Source of the DNA: Agathobaculum sp. Marseille-P7918 | GTDB taxonomy: Bacteria; Bacillota; Clostridia; Oscillospirales; Butyricicoccaceae | DNA length: 64,000 nucleotides | Direction of reading: 5' to 3' | Assembly: GCF_900625105.1 (NCBI RefSeq) | Contig: NZ_UYYD01000005.1 | Location: 13,883 to 77,882 of the forward strand | Shown: positions 1 through 5,999 of the stretch, in pieces | Layout: every line of letters starts with the position of its first letter | Numbering within the stretch: position 1 is the stretch's first letter | Translations under genes and position numbers: made by a program | The notes under the pieces: model-generated | What the model was told of the DNA's origin: nothing | What the model saw: the letters and a program-made list of their open reading frames with translations, nothing else | Database searches by the model: none

Positions 1-168
1 GTACCGCCCCGCGGGGTCGGCCTCCTCGCCCTCGGCCGCGACCATCTGGCCGTAGAACTCGGTGACGGCGTCGCGCTGCCAGTCCATGAGCCGGAACGGC
101 GCGCCGTTCGAGCAGGTCAGGTATTCGATAAATTCACAGACAAACGACGCCGCCTCGGCGTCAAACAT
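1..168 (-). CDS. terL: Phage terminase large subunit, N-terminal part (continues past window edge)
   Basis: These are the first 56 codons of a terminase large subunit, the ATPase/nuclease that packages phage DNA into proheads. The start ATG is preceded by a GGAGG-type ribosome site. The protein begins MFDAEAASFV and continues open to the window edge. Residues 1-40 are identical or nearly so to a second, truncated copy at 805-1083; that copy also carries the KKNGKS nucleotide-binding motif, which identifies the family. This copy is presumably the working gene because no stop is seen, but the ATPase and nuclease motifs fall outside the window. It is the last gene seen in the leftward phage operon. 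Confidence 0.75.
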   Translation of the reverse strand, partial: MFDAEAASFVCEFIEYLTCSNGAPFRLMDWQRDAVTEFYGQMVAAEGEEADPAGRY

Positions 169-186
169 CGGCGCACCTCCTTCCGC

Positions 187-292
187 TCCGGCGCTCTGAC
201 GGACGGGCGGGGGTTCCGTGCCCCGCCTGCCGCCAAAGGACAAAAACATGAAATCTCGGACGGTGCGCAAAACCGCCCGTCACAGCGCCGGA
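187..292 (-). repeat. Structured inverted-repeat element, copy A
   Basis: An outer imperfect inverted repeat (TCCGGCGCTCTGACGG paired with CCGTCACAGCGCCGGA) encloses an inner hairpin GGCGGGG/CCCCGCC. It lies between the gene ending at 304 and terL. A second copy at 1260-1358 has the same outer arms but a different inner stem sequence that still pairs, so structure rather than sequence seems conserved. It could be an RNA processing or termination element, or a recombination site. Confidence 0.6.
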
Positions 293-303
293 AAGATTAA
301 GAA

Positions 304-654
304 TTACATCTTGGTGTAACGGATTCGATAATCCTCCGGTACACTGGATAGTCGCAACGACCAGACCATCTCGTCCCATATGTGGTACGGCACCGCGCCT
401 GACAGACACTCGCTGTCAACCAGCCACTGGTCAAAAAGCAGACCTTCGGGATAGCAGAACGGTGCACTCCTCGTAAGAAAGATGAAATCCGTCCCATCTC
501 TTAACAGCATCCGATTCGGCGTTTCCATAGCGATCTCCGCACCTGACCGCCAGCACAACTCGTGAAATCTTCTTTTGGTGTCGGGCAAACATTCCGTGTA
601 GACACCAATCCTGAGCGGACGGGTCTTCGGCTCATAATCAATTTCGAGTACCAT
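304..654 (-). CDS. Hypothetical phage protein, 116 aa
   Basis: I do not recognise this protein. It is a soluble-looking, mixed-charge protein with several Trp, Tyr and Cys and no signal peptide or membrane segment. The start ATG follows GGGAGGGG, which directly abuts a copy of the 17-bp palindrome at 669-685. The gene overlaps the 3' end of the small Cys gene at 638-808 and is followed by a structured inverted repeat. The gene at 1368-1604 occupies the same place in the sister cassette but shows no obvious sequence similarity, so this looks like a swappable cargo position. Confidence 0.7.
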   Translation of the reverse strand: MVLEIDYEPKTRPLRIGVYTECLPDTKRRFHELCWRSGAEIAMETPNRMLLRDGTDFIFLTRSAPFCYPEGLLFDQWLVDSECLSGAVPYHIWDEMVWSLRLSSVPEDYRIRYTKM

Positions 655-808
655 GCTTTTCCCCTCCCGTGTTCAATTTGGACACCTCTGCCCGCAGCTT
701 ATCATGCGGGCACTCCTGCACCCGCTCGACGCGCCGCATGGCGCTCTCGCAAAAGCCGTACTTGTTAATCATCGGGCAAAGCAGGCTGCACATGATTTGC
801 TTGCTCAT
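638..808 (-). CDS. Small Cys-containing phage protein, 56 aa (copy 1)
   Basis: The protein starts MSKQIMCSLLCPMINKYGFC and has four Cys (MCxxxCP, GFCES, QECPH), a pattern that could bind a metal, though no named zinc-finger family fits. Its ATG overlaps the TGA stop of the truncated terL copy (ATGA), so translation is probably coupled. A close paralogue lies at 1588-1755, where it overlaps the end of terS in the same way. The codons for VSKLNTGG cover the palindrome at 669-685 and the ribosome site of the next gene. Function unknown; clear family pair within this prophage. Confidence 0.7.
   Translation of the reverse strand: MSKQIMCSLLCPMINKYGFCESAMRRVERVQECPHDKLRAEVSKLNTGGEKHGTRN
669..685. 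promoter_or_regulatory. 17-bp palindrome, site 1 (candidate ParB site/operator)
   Basis: The sequence is GTGTTCAATTTGGACAC on the plus strand, with arms GTGTTC/GGACAC around AATTT. It abuts the ribosome site of the gene at 304-654. It is one of six copies confined to the prophage. Confidence 0.6.
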
Positions 809-1083
809 CTGATTTCGCCATCCGCGAACAAGTGGTACACACCGAGCGCGGCGGCAAGCTCACTCTTGCCGTTTTTCTTCGCGATCTCGAGGTACAGGTA
901 CTGGTAGCGGCGGATATACTGCCCCGTAGGATCGGCCTCGTCGCCCTCAGCCTCGATCATCTGGCCGTAGAACTCGGTGACGGCGTCGCGCTGCCAGTCC
1001 ATGAGCCGGAACGGCGCGCCGTTCGAGCAGGTCAGGTATTCGATAAATTCACAGACAAACGACGCCGCCTCGGCGTCAAACAT
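805..1083 (-). pseudogene. Truncated second copy of terminase large subunit N-terminus
   Basis: The 92-residue frame begins MFDAEAASFV, matches the terL copy at the window edge, continues through the ATPase motif IAKKNGKSELAAALG, and stops at GEIR-TGA. A complete large terminase has roughly 400-600 residues, so this keeps only the front of the ATPase domain. The stop overlaps the ATG of the small Cys gene. It most likely arose when a cassette plus a terL 5' duplication was inserted; whether the short peptide is made is unknown. The start follows GGAGG, as in the other copy. Confidence 0.75.
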
Positions 1084-1115
1084 CGGCGCACCTCCTTCCG
1101 CTCCGGTAAAATGAT

Positions 1116-1252
1116 TGGGCGTGGTGGACGGACTTGAACCGCCGCCTGCACGCGTTTCCCCTTTGATGGCTAATCTCCGGTTCCGCGCACACAGTATCGC
1201 CAATGTGTCACTCCCACATCGGGAGCCGCTCTGCCATCTGAGCTACACCACG
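1116..1252 (-). tRNA. tRNA-like gene with about 66-nt variable-region insertion
   Basis: On the minus strand a 7-bp acceptor stem (CGTGGTG/CACCACG), D stem (GCTC/GAGC), T arm (GGCGG, TTCAAGT, CCGTC), discriminator C and encoded CCA are all present. The anticodon stem GCTCC/GGAGT holds loop CGATGTG, which has G instead of U at position 33 and would place ATG as the anticodon. Between anticodon stem and T stem lie about 66 nt with two hairpins (ACACA/TGTGT and TGCGCG/CGCGTGCA). It may be an odd phage tRNA, a tRNA-like RNA or a decayed gene. It lies between terL sequence and the next cassette. Confidence 0.6.
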
Positions 1253-1259
1253 CATATTG

Positions 1260-1358
1260 TCCGGCGCTCTGACGGACGGGCGAGGTTGCGCACTCGCCGC
1301 CCGCCATGAAAGGAAGAATGCCAGTATGCATCGGGCCTTCGCCCGTCACAGCGCCGGA
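1260..1358 (-). repeat. Structured inverted-repeat element, copy B
   Basis: It has the same outer arms as the element at 187-292 (TCCGGCGCTCTGACGG and CCGTCACAGCGCCGGA). The inner stem here is GGCGAG/CTCGCC instead of GGCGGGG/CCCCGCC. It sits just downstream of the gene ending at 1368 and just upstream of the tRNA-like gene. Confidence 0.6.
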
Positions 1359-1367
1359 TACGCATCT

Positions 1368-1604
1368 TCAGAAAAAGACCTGTTCAAAATCCGGTTCGAT
1401 CACTAACTCATCGCTGGCGTTCAGTTCTGCCACCAAAAAAGAGCGCCCCAGCCCATCTCGCGCAAAATACTCATCGGTTTCTCTGTCGAGCACACCTACG
1501 TACAACATGCCTTCGAGGATTTCGGCTAACTCCTCACCGAACCCATTGCGAATTTTTAATGCCGTCTTTGCTTTTACAAAAATGCACTCATTTATCGTTT
1601 GCAT
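1368..1604 (-). CDS. Hypothetical phage protein, 78 aa, acidic
   Basis: This is a small acidic protein (MQTINECIFVKAKT..., many Glu and Asp, C-terminal FEQVFF) with no recognisable family. Its ATG follows GGGAGGG, directly next to palindrome site 2. It overlaps the preceding small Cys gene and is followed by structured element copy B. It is the positional counterpart of the gene at 304-654 in the repeated cassette. Confidence 0.65.
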   Translation of the reverse strand: MQTINECIFVKAKTALKIRNGFGEELAEILEGMLYVGVLDRETDEYFARDGLGRSFLVAELNASDELVIEPDFEQVFF

Positions 1605-1755
1605 ATGCTTTCCCTCCCGTGTTCAAATTGGACACCGCTTTGCGCATCTTGAGATGCGGGCACTCCTGCACCCGCTCGACTTTGCGCATTGTACTCTCGC
1701 ACACGCCGAACTTGTTGAGCATCGGGCAGAACAGGCTGCACATGATTTTCTTCAT
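1588..1755 (-). CDS. Small Cys-containing phage protein, 55 aa (copy 2)
   Basis: The protein MKKIMCSLFCPMLNKFGVCE is a clear paralogue of the one at 638-808, with all four Cys and the RKVERVQECPH segment kept. Its ATG overlaps the TGA of terS. The end of the gene covers palindrome site 2 and the ribosome site of the gene at 1368-1604. Possible metal binding through CxxxC and later Cys is inference; the role is unknown. Confidence 0.7.
   Translation of the reverse strand: MKKIMCSLFCPMLNKFGVCESTMRKVERVQECPHLKMRKAVSNLNTGGKAYANDK
1619..1635. promoter_or_regulatory. 17-bp palindrome, site 2
   Basis: GTGTTCAAATTGGACAC on the plus strand. It abuts the ribosome site of the gene at 1368-1604, the same geometry as site 1. 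Confidence 0.6.
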
Positions 1756-2243
1756 GCCTTGCGCCGCCTTTCCGCCCGCTCGCGCAGCATCTGCATCATC
1801 GGATCACCCGCCGCCTCGTCCTCGGGCGGTTTAGGTACCACCAGACGACAGCGGCTGGTGATGGTCAGCCCCATGCTGCTGGCACACTGCTGGCACTGGT
1901 CAAAGTAAGTGCGAGCAACACGAGACCAGGTGCCCGCCTCTTTGGCATCGTCCATATCCAGCGCATCGCGCGCCTTGAGGTGCGCCGCGACCCATGCGTC
2001 CCGGCTCATCAGATAGCGCGCCAGGATGTCAAAATCCAGCTTAGACAGCAAGCCGACCTCGTTCAGCTCGCGGCCGAGCTTTGCAAACTCGTCGCGCAAA
2101 TGCTCGGGCAGCCAGACCGGCGCACGCACCTGCTTGACCTTTTCGGTCTGCGGTTCGCTGGCGCGGCGTGCGGCCTTTTCGGCCTTGGTCTGGTGCGACC
2201 GGTCGCGCATTTCGATCACGTTTTGCGGCAGCTTTGCCGGCAT
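1752..2243 (-). CDS. terS: Phage terminase small subunit, P27 family
   Basis: The 163-aa protein begins MPAKLPQNVIEMRDRSHQTK with a basic N-terminus, then carries the PVWLPEHLRDEFAKLGRELNEVGLLSKLDFDILARYL core typical of P27-type small terminases, which recognise phage DNA and recruit the large subunit. The C-terminus is charged (RERAERRRKA). The ATG has a good ribosome site (GGAGGAAAGACG). It lies between the HNH gene and the terL region, the usual HK97-like order HNH-terS-terL, but here a cassette and a tRNA-like gene separate it from terL. Confidence 0.85.
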   Translation of the reverse strand: MPAKLPQNVIEMRDRSHQTKAEKAARRASEPQTEKVKQVRAPVWLPEHLRDEFAKLGRELNEVGLLSKLDFDILARYLMSRDAWVAAHLKARDALDMDDAKEAGTWSRVARTYFDQCQQCASSMGLTITSRCRLVVPKPPEDEAAGDPMMQMLRERAERRRKA

Positions 2244-2428
2244 CGTCTTTCCTCCTCTCCAAAAAATCCCCGCATTCGGAAAAAATCCTGCGCGGAGGGA
2301 GGCCTGCGGTCTTCCGCCCCCTGCCCCGAAACTTTTTCCGGGTGGGGGTGTGCTCGGGAAATCCACGGATTTCCCGCCGAGTCCGCGCGCATCCTGCCCG
2401 CGCCGCGCCCGTCCGAGCGTCCGGCCGG
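2244..2428. other. Noncoding gap between HNH and terS; possible cos region
   Basis: No convincing gene is seen in these 185 bases. They hold a perfect palindrome GGAAATCCACGGATTTCC and other GC-rich inverted repeats. In cos phages that need an HNH partner for terminase cleavage, cos lies near this gene pair, so a cos role is possible, but no cut site can be defined. Confidence 0.35.
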
Positions 2429-2803
2429 TCAACGCTTCCGGCGAGCTGCCTTTGCCCGGCTTTCCGCGATGGTTTTGCGCCCGTGGCAGCTGTGACACAG
2501 GCTTTGCAGATTGTTTGGGTCGATAAACTTCGACCAGTCGCCGTCGTGCGGCTGAACGTGGTCAACGTCGGTGGCGTAGACCCGCAGGCCACGCCGGGCA
2601 CAGTCCCGGCAGAACGGCTCACGCGCCAGCTGCTGCGGCCGCAGCTCGTCCGTCCAGATCTTCAGCCTGTACCAGTGACGGTAGCTTTGGCTTGCTGCGC
2701 TGCGCCGCGCCGTGTCCGGCGGGCGATGCTTGTCGCAGTAGCCGCTGCGCACCAGCGCCGTGCAGCCCGGATGCAGACAAGGCCGCAGGGGTTTGTTAGC
2801 CAC
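2429..2803 (-). CDS. Phage HNH endonuclease
   Basis: The protein has an N-terminal CxxxxC...YCxxH zinc site (PCLHPGC, GYCDKH) followed by the HNH core DVDHVQPHDGD...NNLQSLCHSCHGRKT, in which His-His, Asn and the CHSCH metal site can be seen. HNH proteins next to terminase assist DNA cleavage at packaging. I choose the GTG start at 2803 (VANKPLRPCLHPGC), which overlaps the stop of the upstream small gene; upstream ATGs would lie inside that gene. Length (about 124 aa) fits this phage group. Confidence in family is high, in the start moderate. Confidence 0.9.
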   Translation of the reverse strand: MANKPLRPCLHPGCTALVRSGYCDKHRPPDTARRSAASQSYRHWYRLKIWTDELRPQQLAREPFCRDCARRGLRVYATDVDHVQPHDGDWSKFIDPNNLQSLCHSCHGRKTIAESRAKAARRKR

Positions 2804-3002
2804 GGATATCGCCTCGCATGACCGCGATCGCATACTGGCTGTCGCCGATCGCCTTGCTGATCGAGTTGATCGACCGGTATAGCCGGAAACGCACTTCCGC
2901 CTTCGGCTCGGCCTGCATGCGCTCGTACAGCGCGTCGCGCTGGCGCTTCATGCTCTCGACGTTCGCTGCGTATTCGTCTGCGATCTCAGCAATGGTTTTC
3001 AT
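2796..3002 (-). CDS. Hypothetical phage protein, 68 aa
   Basis: The protein MKTIAEIADEYAANVESMKRQRD... is predicted mostly helical, with Arg/Glu-rich stretches that could form a short coiled coil. The ATG at 3002 follows GAAGGAGGGCACGCC, a strong ribosome site. It overlaps the GTG start of the HNH gene. It is the first gene after the terminator at 3022-3072, so it may depend on readthrough or a local promoter not obvious to me. Confidence 0.7.
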   Translation of the reverse strand: MKTIAEIADEYAANVESMKRQRDALYERMQAEPKAEVRFRLYRSINSISKAIGDSQYAIAVMRGDIRG

Positions 3003-3021
3003 GGCGTGCCCTCCTTCCGGG

Positions 3022-3072
3022 CAAAAGAAAAAGCCGACCGACCGAACCCACTCTTGGGTTTGGTCAATCGGC
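3022..3072 (-). terminator. Rho-independent terminator, leftward
   Basis: On the minus strand a long hairpin (GCCGATTGACCAAACCCA paired with TGGGTTCGGTCGGTCGGC) is followed by TTTTTCTTTT. It overlaps the end of the zinc-finger gene at 3064-3231 and separates the early genes from the HNH-terminase genes, a likely early/late boundary. Confidence 0.8.
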
Positions 3073-3231
3073 TCTTGGCTCAATGGCGCTTGGCTCTGGT
3101 GGAATATTCACTTTCAGCTCGTGCTTGCACGCTCTGCACTTGTGCGGCAAATTGTGCGCCGTGGTGTCCGGTTCAACCGGGAAAAGCTTCTTGCCACAAT
3201 ACGGGCAGCAGTACCAACCGTTTTTAATCAT
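3064..3231 (-). CDS. Small zinc-finger protein (Com-like / Cys-rich), 55 aa
   Basis: The protein MIKNGWYCCPYCGKKLFPVE has CPYC and CRAC pairs separated by 23 residues (one four-Cys zinc site), then a Pro-rich tail. This resembles Com, the Mu-like phage translational regulator, and related Cys-rich small phage proteins. It starts 17 bases after the HUH gene. The stop falls inside the terminator hairpin. The exact role is unknown; nucleic-acid binding is inferred from the fold type. Confidence 0.7.
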   Translation of the reverse strand: MIKNGWYCCPYCGKKLFPVEPDTTAHNLPHKCRACKHELKVNIPPEPSAIEPRAD

Positions 3232-3247
3232 TGGCAGCTCCTTATCT

Positions 3248-4090
3248 TTAAGTATACGCGGTTTTTCGATTTTGTCGAGGTGGTTTTGGTTTTTTCTCCA
3301 TGCCTGTGTGATATGTTACAGACCATTTCGAGTCAGCAACTACGCGCGTGCGTGCGCGTAGCTTTTCATTGTTTTCTCGCCTTGGTTTTCGTTTGGGCAT
3401 CATGTACTTGAGATAGCGGCAGGAAGCAAAATCATTCCGTTTGATACCACTGTCATCTATCACCTGCACGCCGGGCGGCGGATCAATCATCGCCGCATCA
3501 TCTACCCATTGATAGGTAACGGTTGGGCGCTTGAGGTTGCGCGAACCGACAAATTGCTTTTTTCCGTTGAGCGACGCCTCCCGCCGCTCCTTGGTAAAGT
3601 AACCGGCCCAAACATCATACCCGCGATCCTCGATATAATTGAGCTGGATATTATCGCCCCAGACCCACAAGGACTGGATCAACTCGAGGTCTCCGCCGAC
3701 GGCGTTGAGGATCAGATGCACATGCGGTCGGTGGTCACCGTGCCGCCCCTCGAGGACGTAGATGTATTTGAGGTCCGGCAGCCCGCGCGCTTTGCGGTAG
3801 GCGCGGATCTGGGCGAACACCTTGCCGAGCCGCCGCCGGGTTACGTCCGGACTGGCAGGAAGATCTTTGTCTCGGTAGGTTAGCGAGAACACCAAATCGT
3901 CCGGTTCGAAATTCGTAGCAATCAACATCTCCAACTTGCGCTGCGCAGTATTGCAATTGGTCTGCGCGATCTGCTCGGCAGTCACCTCGCGGATACGCTT
4001 TCGCTCTCGCTGCGATGCATTCGGTCGCGGTACAGTGTAGATCACATCCCACACCAAACGCCCCGCACGGATGGTTTTTCGTCGTTTCAT
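3248..4090 (-). CDS. HUH endonuclease, rolling-circle replication-associated protein
   Basis: The 280-aa protein has the three motifs of HUH Rep proteins: LVFSLTYRD near residue 67, the metal-binding RPHVHLIL with His123 and His125, and Tyr-bearing motif GYDVWAGYFTKE with Tyr158 and Tyr164. Such enzymes nick one strand at an origin and stay joined to the 5' end through Tyr. The ATG at 4090 follows GGAGGGACA and palindrome site 3. A Rep of this type in a prophage that also has DnaB and an initiator is unusual. It may act in plasmid-like replication or be acquired from a single-stranded element. Confidence 0.85.
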   Translation of the reverse strand: MKRRKTIRAGRLVWDVIYTVPRPNASQRERKRIREVTAEQIAQTNCNTAQRKLEMLIATNFEPDDLVFSLTYRDKDLPASPDVTRRRLGKVFAQIRAYRKARGLPDLKYIYVLEGRHGDHRPHVHLILNAVGGDLELIQSLWVWGDNIQLNYIEDRGYDVWAGYFTKERREASLNGKKQFVGSRNLKRPTVTYQWVDDAAMIDPPPGVQVIDDSGIKRNDFASCRYLKYMMPKRKPRRENNEKLRARTRVVADSKWSVTYHTGMEKKPKPPRQNRKTAYT

Positions 4091-4099
4091 TGTCCCTCC

Positions 4100-4116
4100 G
4101 TGTTCAAATTGGACAC
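4100..4116. promoter_or_regulatory. 17-bp palindrome, site 3
   Basis: GTGTTCAAATTGGACAC on the plus strand, directly before the ribosome site of the HUH gene. Same orientation and spacing as sites 1 and 2. Confidence 0.6.
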
Positions 4117-4209
4117 AAACGGGTGCAGGGAGGCCGCAGCCTCCCATACCCGTTTTGATGATTTTTCAGAATATCCGGGATTTTTCGATTTGTCAAGAGC
4201 CTATCGCTT

Positions 4210-4596
4210 TTATCTGCTGCTCGTGATCGTGACCGGCTGGATCATCTCCGGCAAGAAATTGATCTCATAGTGATACGGGTCGACGCTTGCGCCGCTCACA
4301 TCCTCGACGACGTACAGCGTCCACTCGTTGAGATACACATAATTGACTTTGAACTCATTTTCCCCGGTCTGGCACGTCACGACAAGCTCGCTGTCCGAAT
4401 TGTTCGAAATCGAAAAGAACCCTGTCAGCTCTAAAAGCGGCTTGTCTGTGCGGGCATTGATGACGGACAACCGCCGCTCGACATTGAAATTATCCGCTTC
4501 CTTGGAGACATTGTATTTCACCCGGCTTGCCTCCCGGCAGCCCGCCAAAGTGAAGATGCTTGCAACAATCAACAACACCGCGATAAACTTTTTCAT
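4210..4596 (-). CDS. Phage beta-sandwich-type lipoprotein, 128 aa
   Basis: A signal peptide MKKFIAVLLIVASIFTLAGC ends in lipobox LAGC (Cys20), so the mature protein is probably lipid-anchored outside the membrane. The mature part (FNVERRLSVINARTDKPLLELTGFFSISNN...) resembles the small beta-sandwich lipoprotein found in many Firmicutes phages. Surface lipoproteins made by prophages often block entry of related phages; that role here is inference. The ATG overlaps the stop of the upstream Cys-rich gene (ATGA). Confidence 0.75.
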   Translation of the reverse strand: MKKFIAVLLIVASIFTLAGCREASRVKYNVSKEADNFNVERRLSVINARTDKPLLELTGFFSISNNSDSELVVTCQTGENEFKVNYVYLNEWTLYVVEDVSGASVDPYHYEINFLPEMIQPVTITSSR

Positions 4597-4826
4597 TTCG
4601 TCTTTTTCCCTTTCGCATTCTTCAAAAGATGTACTTTTCCATTCCAGAACCACTGGAACACCAGCCGGAACAGCACGTCCGCCGCCCGCCCCCATACGGC
4701 CTGACACTCACCGCAGTTGCAGCAGATCCGCACGCAGAAGATGGGCAACAAGATATAACCGTCATCATAGCCTTTTTCGTTATAATGCGTGCAGCAGCGA
4801 TACGGGAATTTATTCGGATTTTGCAT
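4593..4826 (-). CDS. Hypothetical Cys/aromatic-rich phage protein, 77 aa
   Basis: The protein starts MQNPNKFPYRCCTHY and has the cluster CVRICCNCGEC, so it may bind metal or sit at a membrane (several Trp/Phe near LFRLVFQWFW). The ATG at 4826 follows GGAGGGGGT; it overlaps the end of the DUF551 gene and its own stop overlaps the lipoprotein start. No family recognised. Confidence 0.55.
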   Translation of the reverse strand: MQNPNKFPYRCCTHYNEKGYDDGYILLPIFCVRICCNCGECQAVWGRAADVLFRLVFQWFWNGKVHLLKNAKGKKTK

Positions 4827-5235
4827 CAACAACTACCCCCTCCGGCGGCTCCGGCAGCGGCATCCAATGCGTTACCGTCACCTTGTCAAACTCTTCCGAA
4901 CAATCCTCCAAACACCACCCGTCGGTTTGATTGTAAGTTGCAAATTGGTACGCACCGATAAACGTTATGTGCCCATTGCTCGCATAGACAATCGCCATCA
5001 CTGCAGTGAAAGGGTCTCCCGGCAGATCTTCTTCCACGCTGATCCAGCGTGGGATGGCGGCCTGCAGCGGGTCCCGGGTCAGCGGCTCCGAACCTAAAAC
5101 ATCACGATCGGCCTTTTCCGAAACCGCTTCCGCGATAAAATCAATGGTGGCGCGTTCACTGTCGCTCGTTGACTGCTCACGCAGTTTCGCAAGCGATGCA
5201 AGTGCTCCTTCATACACTTTCTGGCTGTATTTCAT
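4810..5235 (-). CDS. DUF551-type phage protein, 141 aa
   Basis: The C-terminal half carries the DUF551 pattern: RWISVEEDLP near residue 63, a middle strand region, and THWMPLPEPPE near residue 130. The N-terminal half (MKYSQKVYEGALASLAKLRE) is helical. DUF551 proteins are common in phage early regions and have no known function. The gene start overlaps the stop of the upstream Cys-rich gene by ATGA. The ParB at 6185-7753 ends in a related segment. Confidence 0.75.
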   Translation of the reverse strand: MKYSQKVYEGALASLAKLREQSTSDSERATIDFIAEAVSEKADRDVLGSEPLTRDPLQAAIPRWISVEEDLPGDPFTAVMAIVYASNGHITFIGAYQFATYNQTDGWCLEDCSEEFDKVTVTHWMPLPEPPEGVVVDAKSE

Positions 5236-5573
5236 TCTATTTCCACTCCCATCAGTTTTCCATACGCCGCGAGTGCCTCGAAGAACTCGTCACTTGCGGC
5301 GTCAGCCTGCGCTTTCACATCTGCCGGAATGTTGCTATAATCCACGATCTCATAGGGGCTTAACAGTTCGACGCAGCGCTTGGTTGCATCGCACATGGTG
5401 CGCAGGAGCGGAAGCTGCTCGGCGCTGTAATGCCGATCACACAACGCGCAAACATCTGGCTCGCCGAAGGAGGCGCAAATATCGCATACACCATTTGACT
5501 CGCAGGCCGAGCAGGCTTCCATGCAAACCGCGTTCTTCCTGCAGAAAAACCGATCTTTCAACTCAAACTTCAT
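5232..5573 (-). CDS. Cys-rich phage protein, 113 aa, paralogous C-terminus
   Basis: The N-terminal 50 residues hold about ten Cys (CRKNAVCMEACSACESNGVCDIC) and could bind two or more metals. The C-terminal half (VELLSPYE...ADVKAQADAA...YGKLMGVEIE) matches the C-terminus of the gene at 5622-5946 (AELLKPYE...LDVLKQADAA...WAKLMGVKMK), so the two arose by duplication with different N-terminal parts. The ribosome site GGAGG is encoded within a short upstream leader frame at 5563-5625. Function unknown. Confidence 0.7.
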   Translation of the reverse strand: MKFELKDRFFCRKNAVCMEACSACESNGVCDICASFGEPDVCALCDRHYSAEQLPLLRTMCDATKRCVELLSPYEIVDYSNIPADVKAQADAASDEFFEALAAYGKLMGVEIE

Positions 5574-5625
5574 TTGATTCCTCCGGCGGCAGCGCGGCGA
5601 TCAAATCTTCGGTTGTAGTGTTCAT
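5563..5625 (-). CDS. Short leader peptide, 20 aa (MNTTTEDLIAALPPEESNEV)
   Basis: This short frame starts by overlapping the previous stop (ATGA) and ends just inside the next gene; its PPEE codons form that gene's GGAGG site. A near copy is at 5943-5999. It probably keeps ribosomes moving between genes; no independent function can be claimed. Confidence 0.45.
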   Translation of the reverse strand: MNTTTEDLIAALPPEESNEV

Positions 5626-5946
5626 TTCATTTTCACTCCCATCAACTTTGCCCACTGCCTATTTGCGGCACGCGACGCGGCAAGTGCAGCATCAGCCTGC
5701 TTCAAAACGTCCAGCGGCACCTCTAAGATCGGCTTACCCTCATACGGTTTGAGCAATTCGGCATACCGCTGAGATGCAGCAAACGCAGATTTTGCCAATC
5801 GTTCTGCACGGTCAAGCCGCTCCTGTTCTTTTGCATATTCCAAATCATTGAGTGCAAGGCGCAGATTGCGGTCAGACAAGTCATACTTGCACATCGTCTT
5901 GATGATCCAGAGCAAGTCGGCCTTTGTGCAGTCGGACAGTTTCATT
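5622..5946 (-). CDS. Hypothetical phage protein, 108 aa, helical
   Basis: The protein MKLSDCTKADLLWIIKTMCKY... is helical and rich in Ala, Arg and Glu. Its C-terminal 45 residues match those of the Cys-rich protein at 5232-5573. The ATG overlaps the stop of a short leader frame whose last codons form the ribosome site. Part of the leftward early operon. No known family recognised. Confidence 0.7.
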
Positions 5947-5999
5947 TGATTCCCTCCGGCGGCAGCTCGGCGATCAAATCTTCGGGTGCAACGTTCATT
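5943..5999 (-). CDS. Short leader peptide, 18 aa (MNVAPEDLIAELPPEGIK)
   Basis: It is nearly identical in its middle to the leader at 5563-5625 and is arranged the same way: ATGA overlap with the upstream stop, and PPEG codons forming the ribosome site of the gene at 5622-5946. The C-terminus of ParB also ends AELPPERR with the same DNA, so this may be a repeated translation-coupling segment. Confidence 0.45.

Noticed and set aside
1116-1252. Group I intron in the tRNA-like gene
   Set aside because: The insertion is only about 66 nt and outside the anticodon loop, far too short and in the wrong place for a group I intron.
187-1358. Integron attC sites
   Set aside because: The structured repeats resemble attC only in following cassette-like genes. 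The attC core sites (RYYYAAC/GTTRRRY) and an integron integrase were not found.
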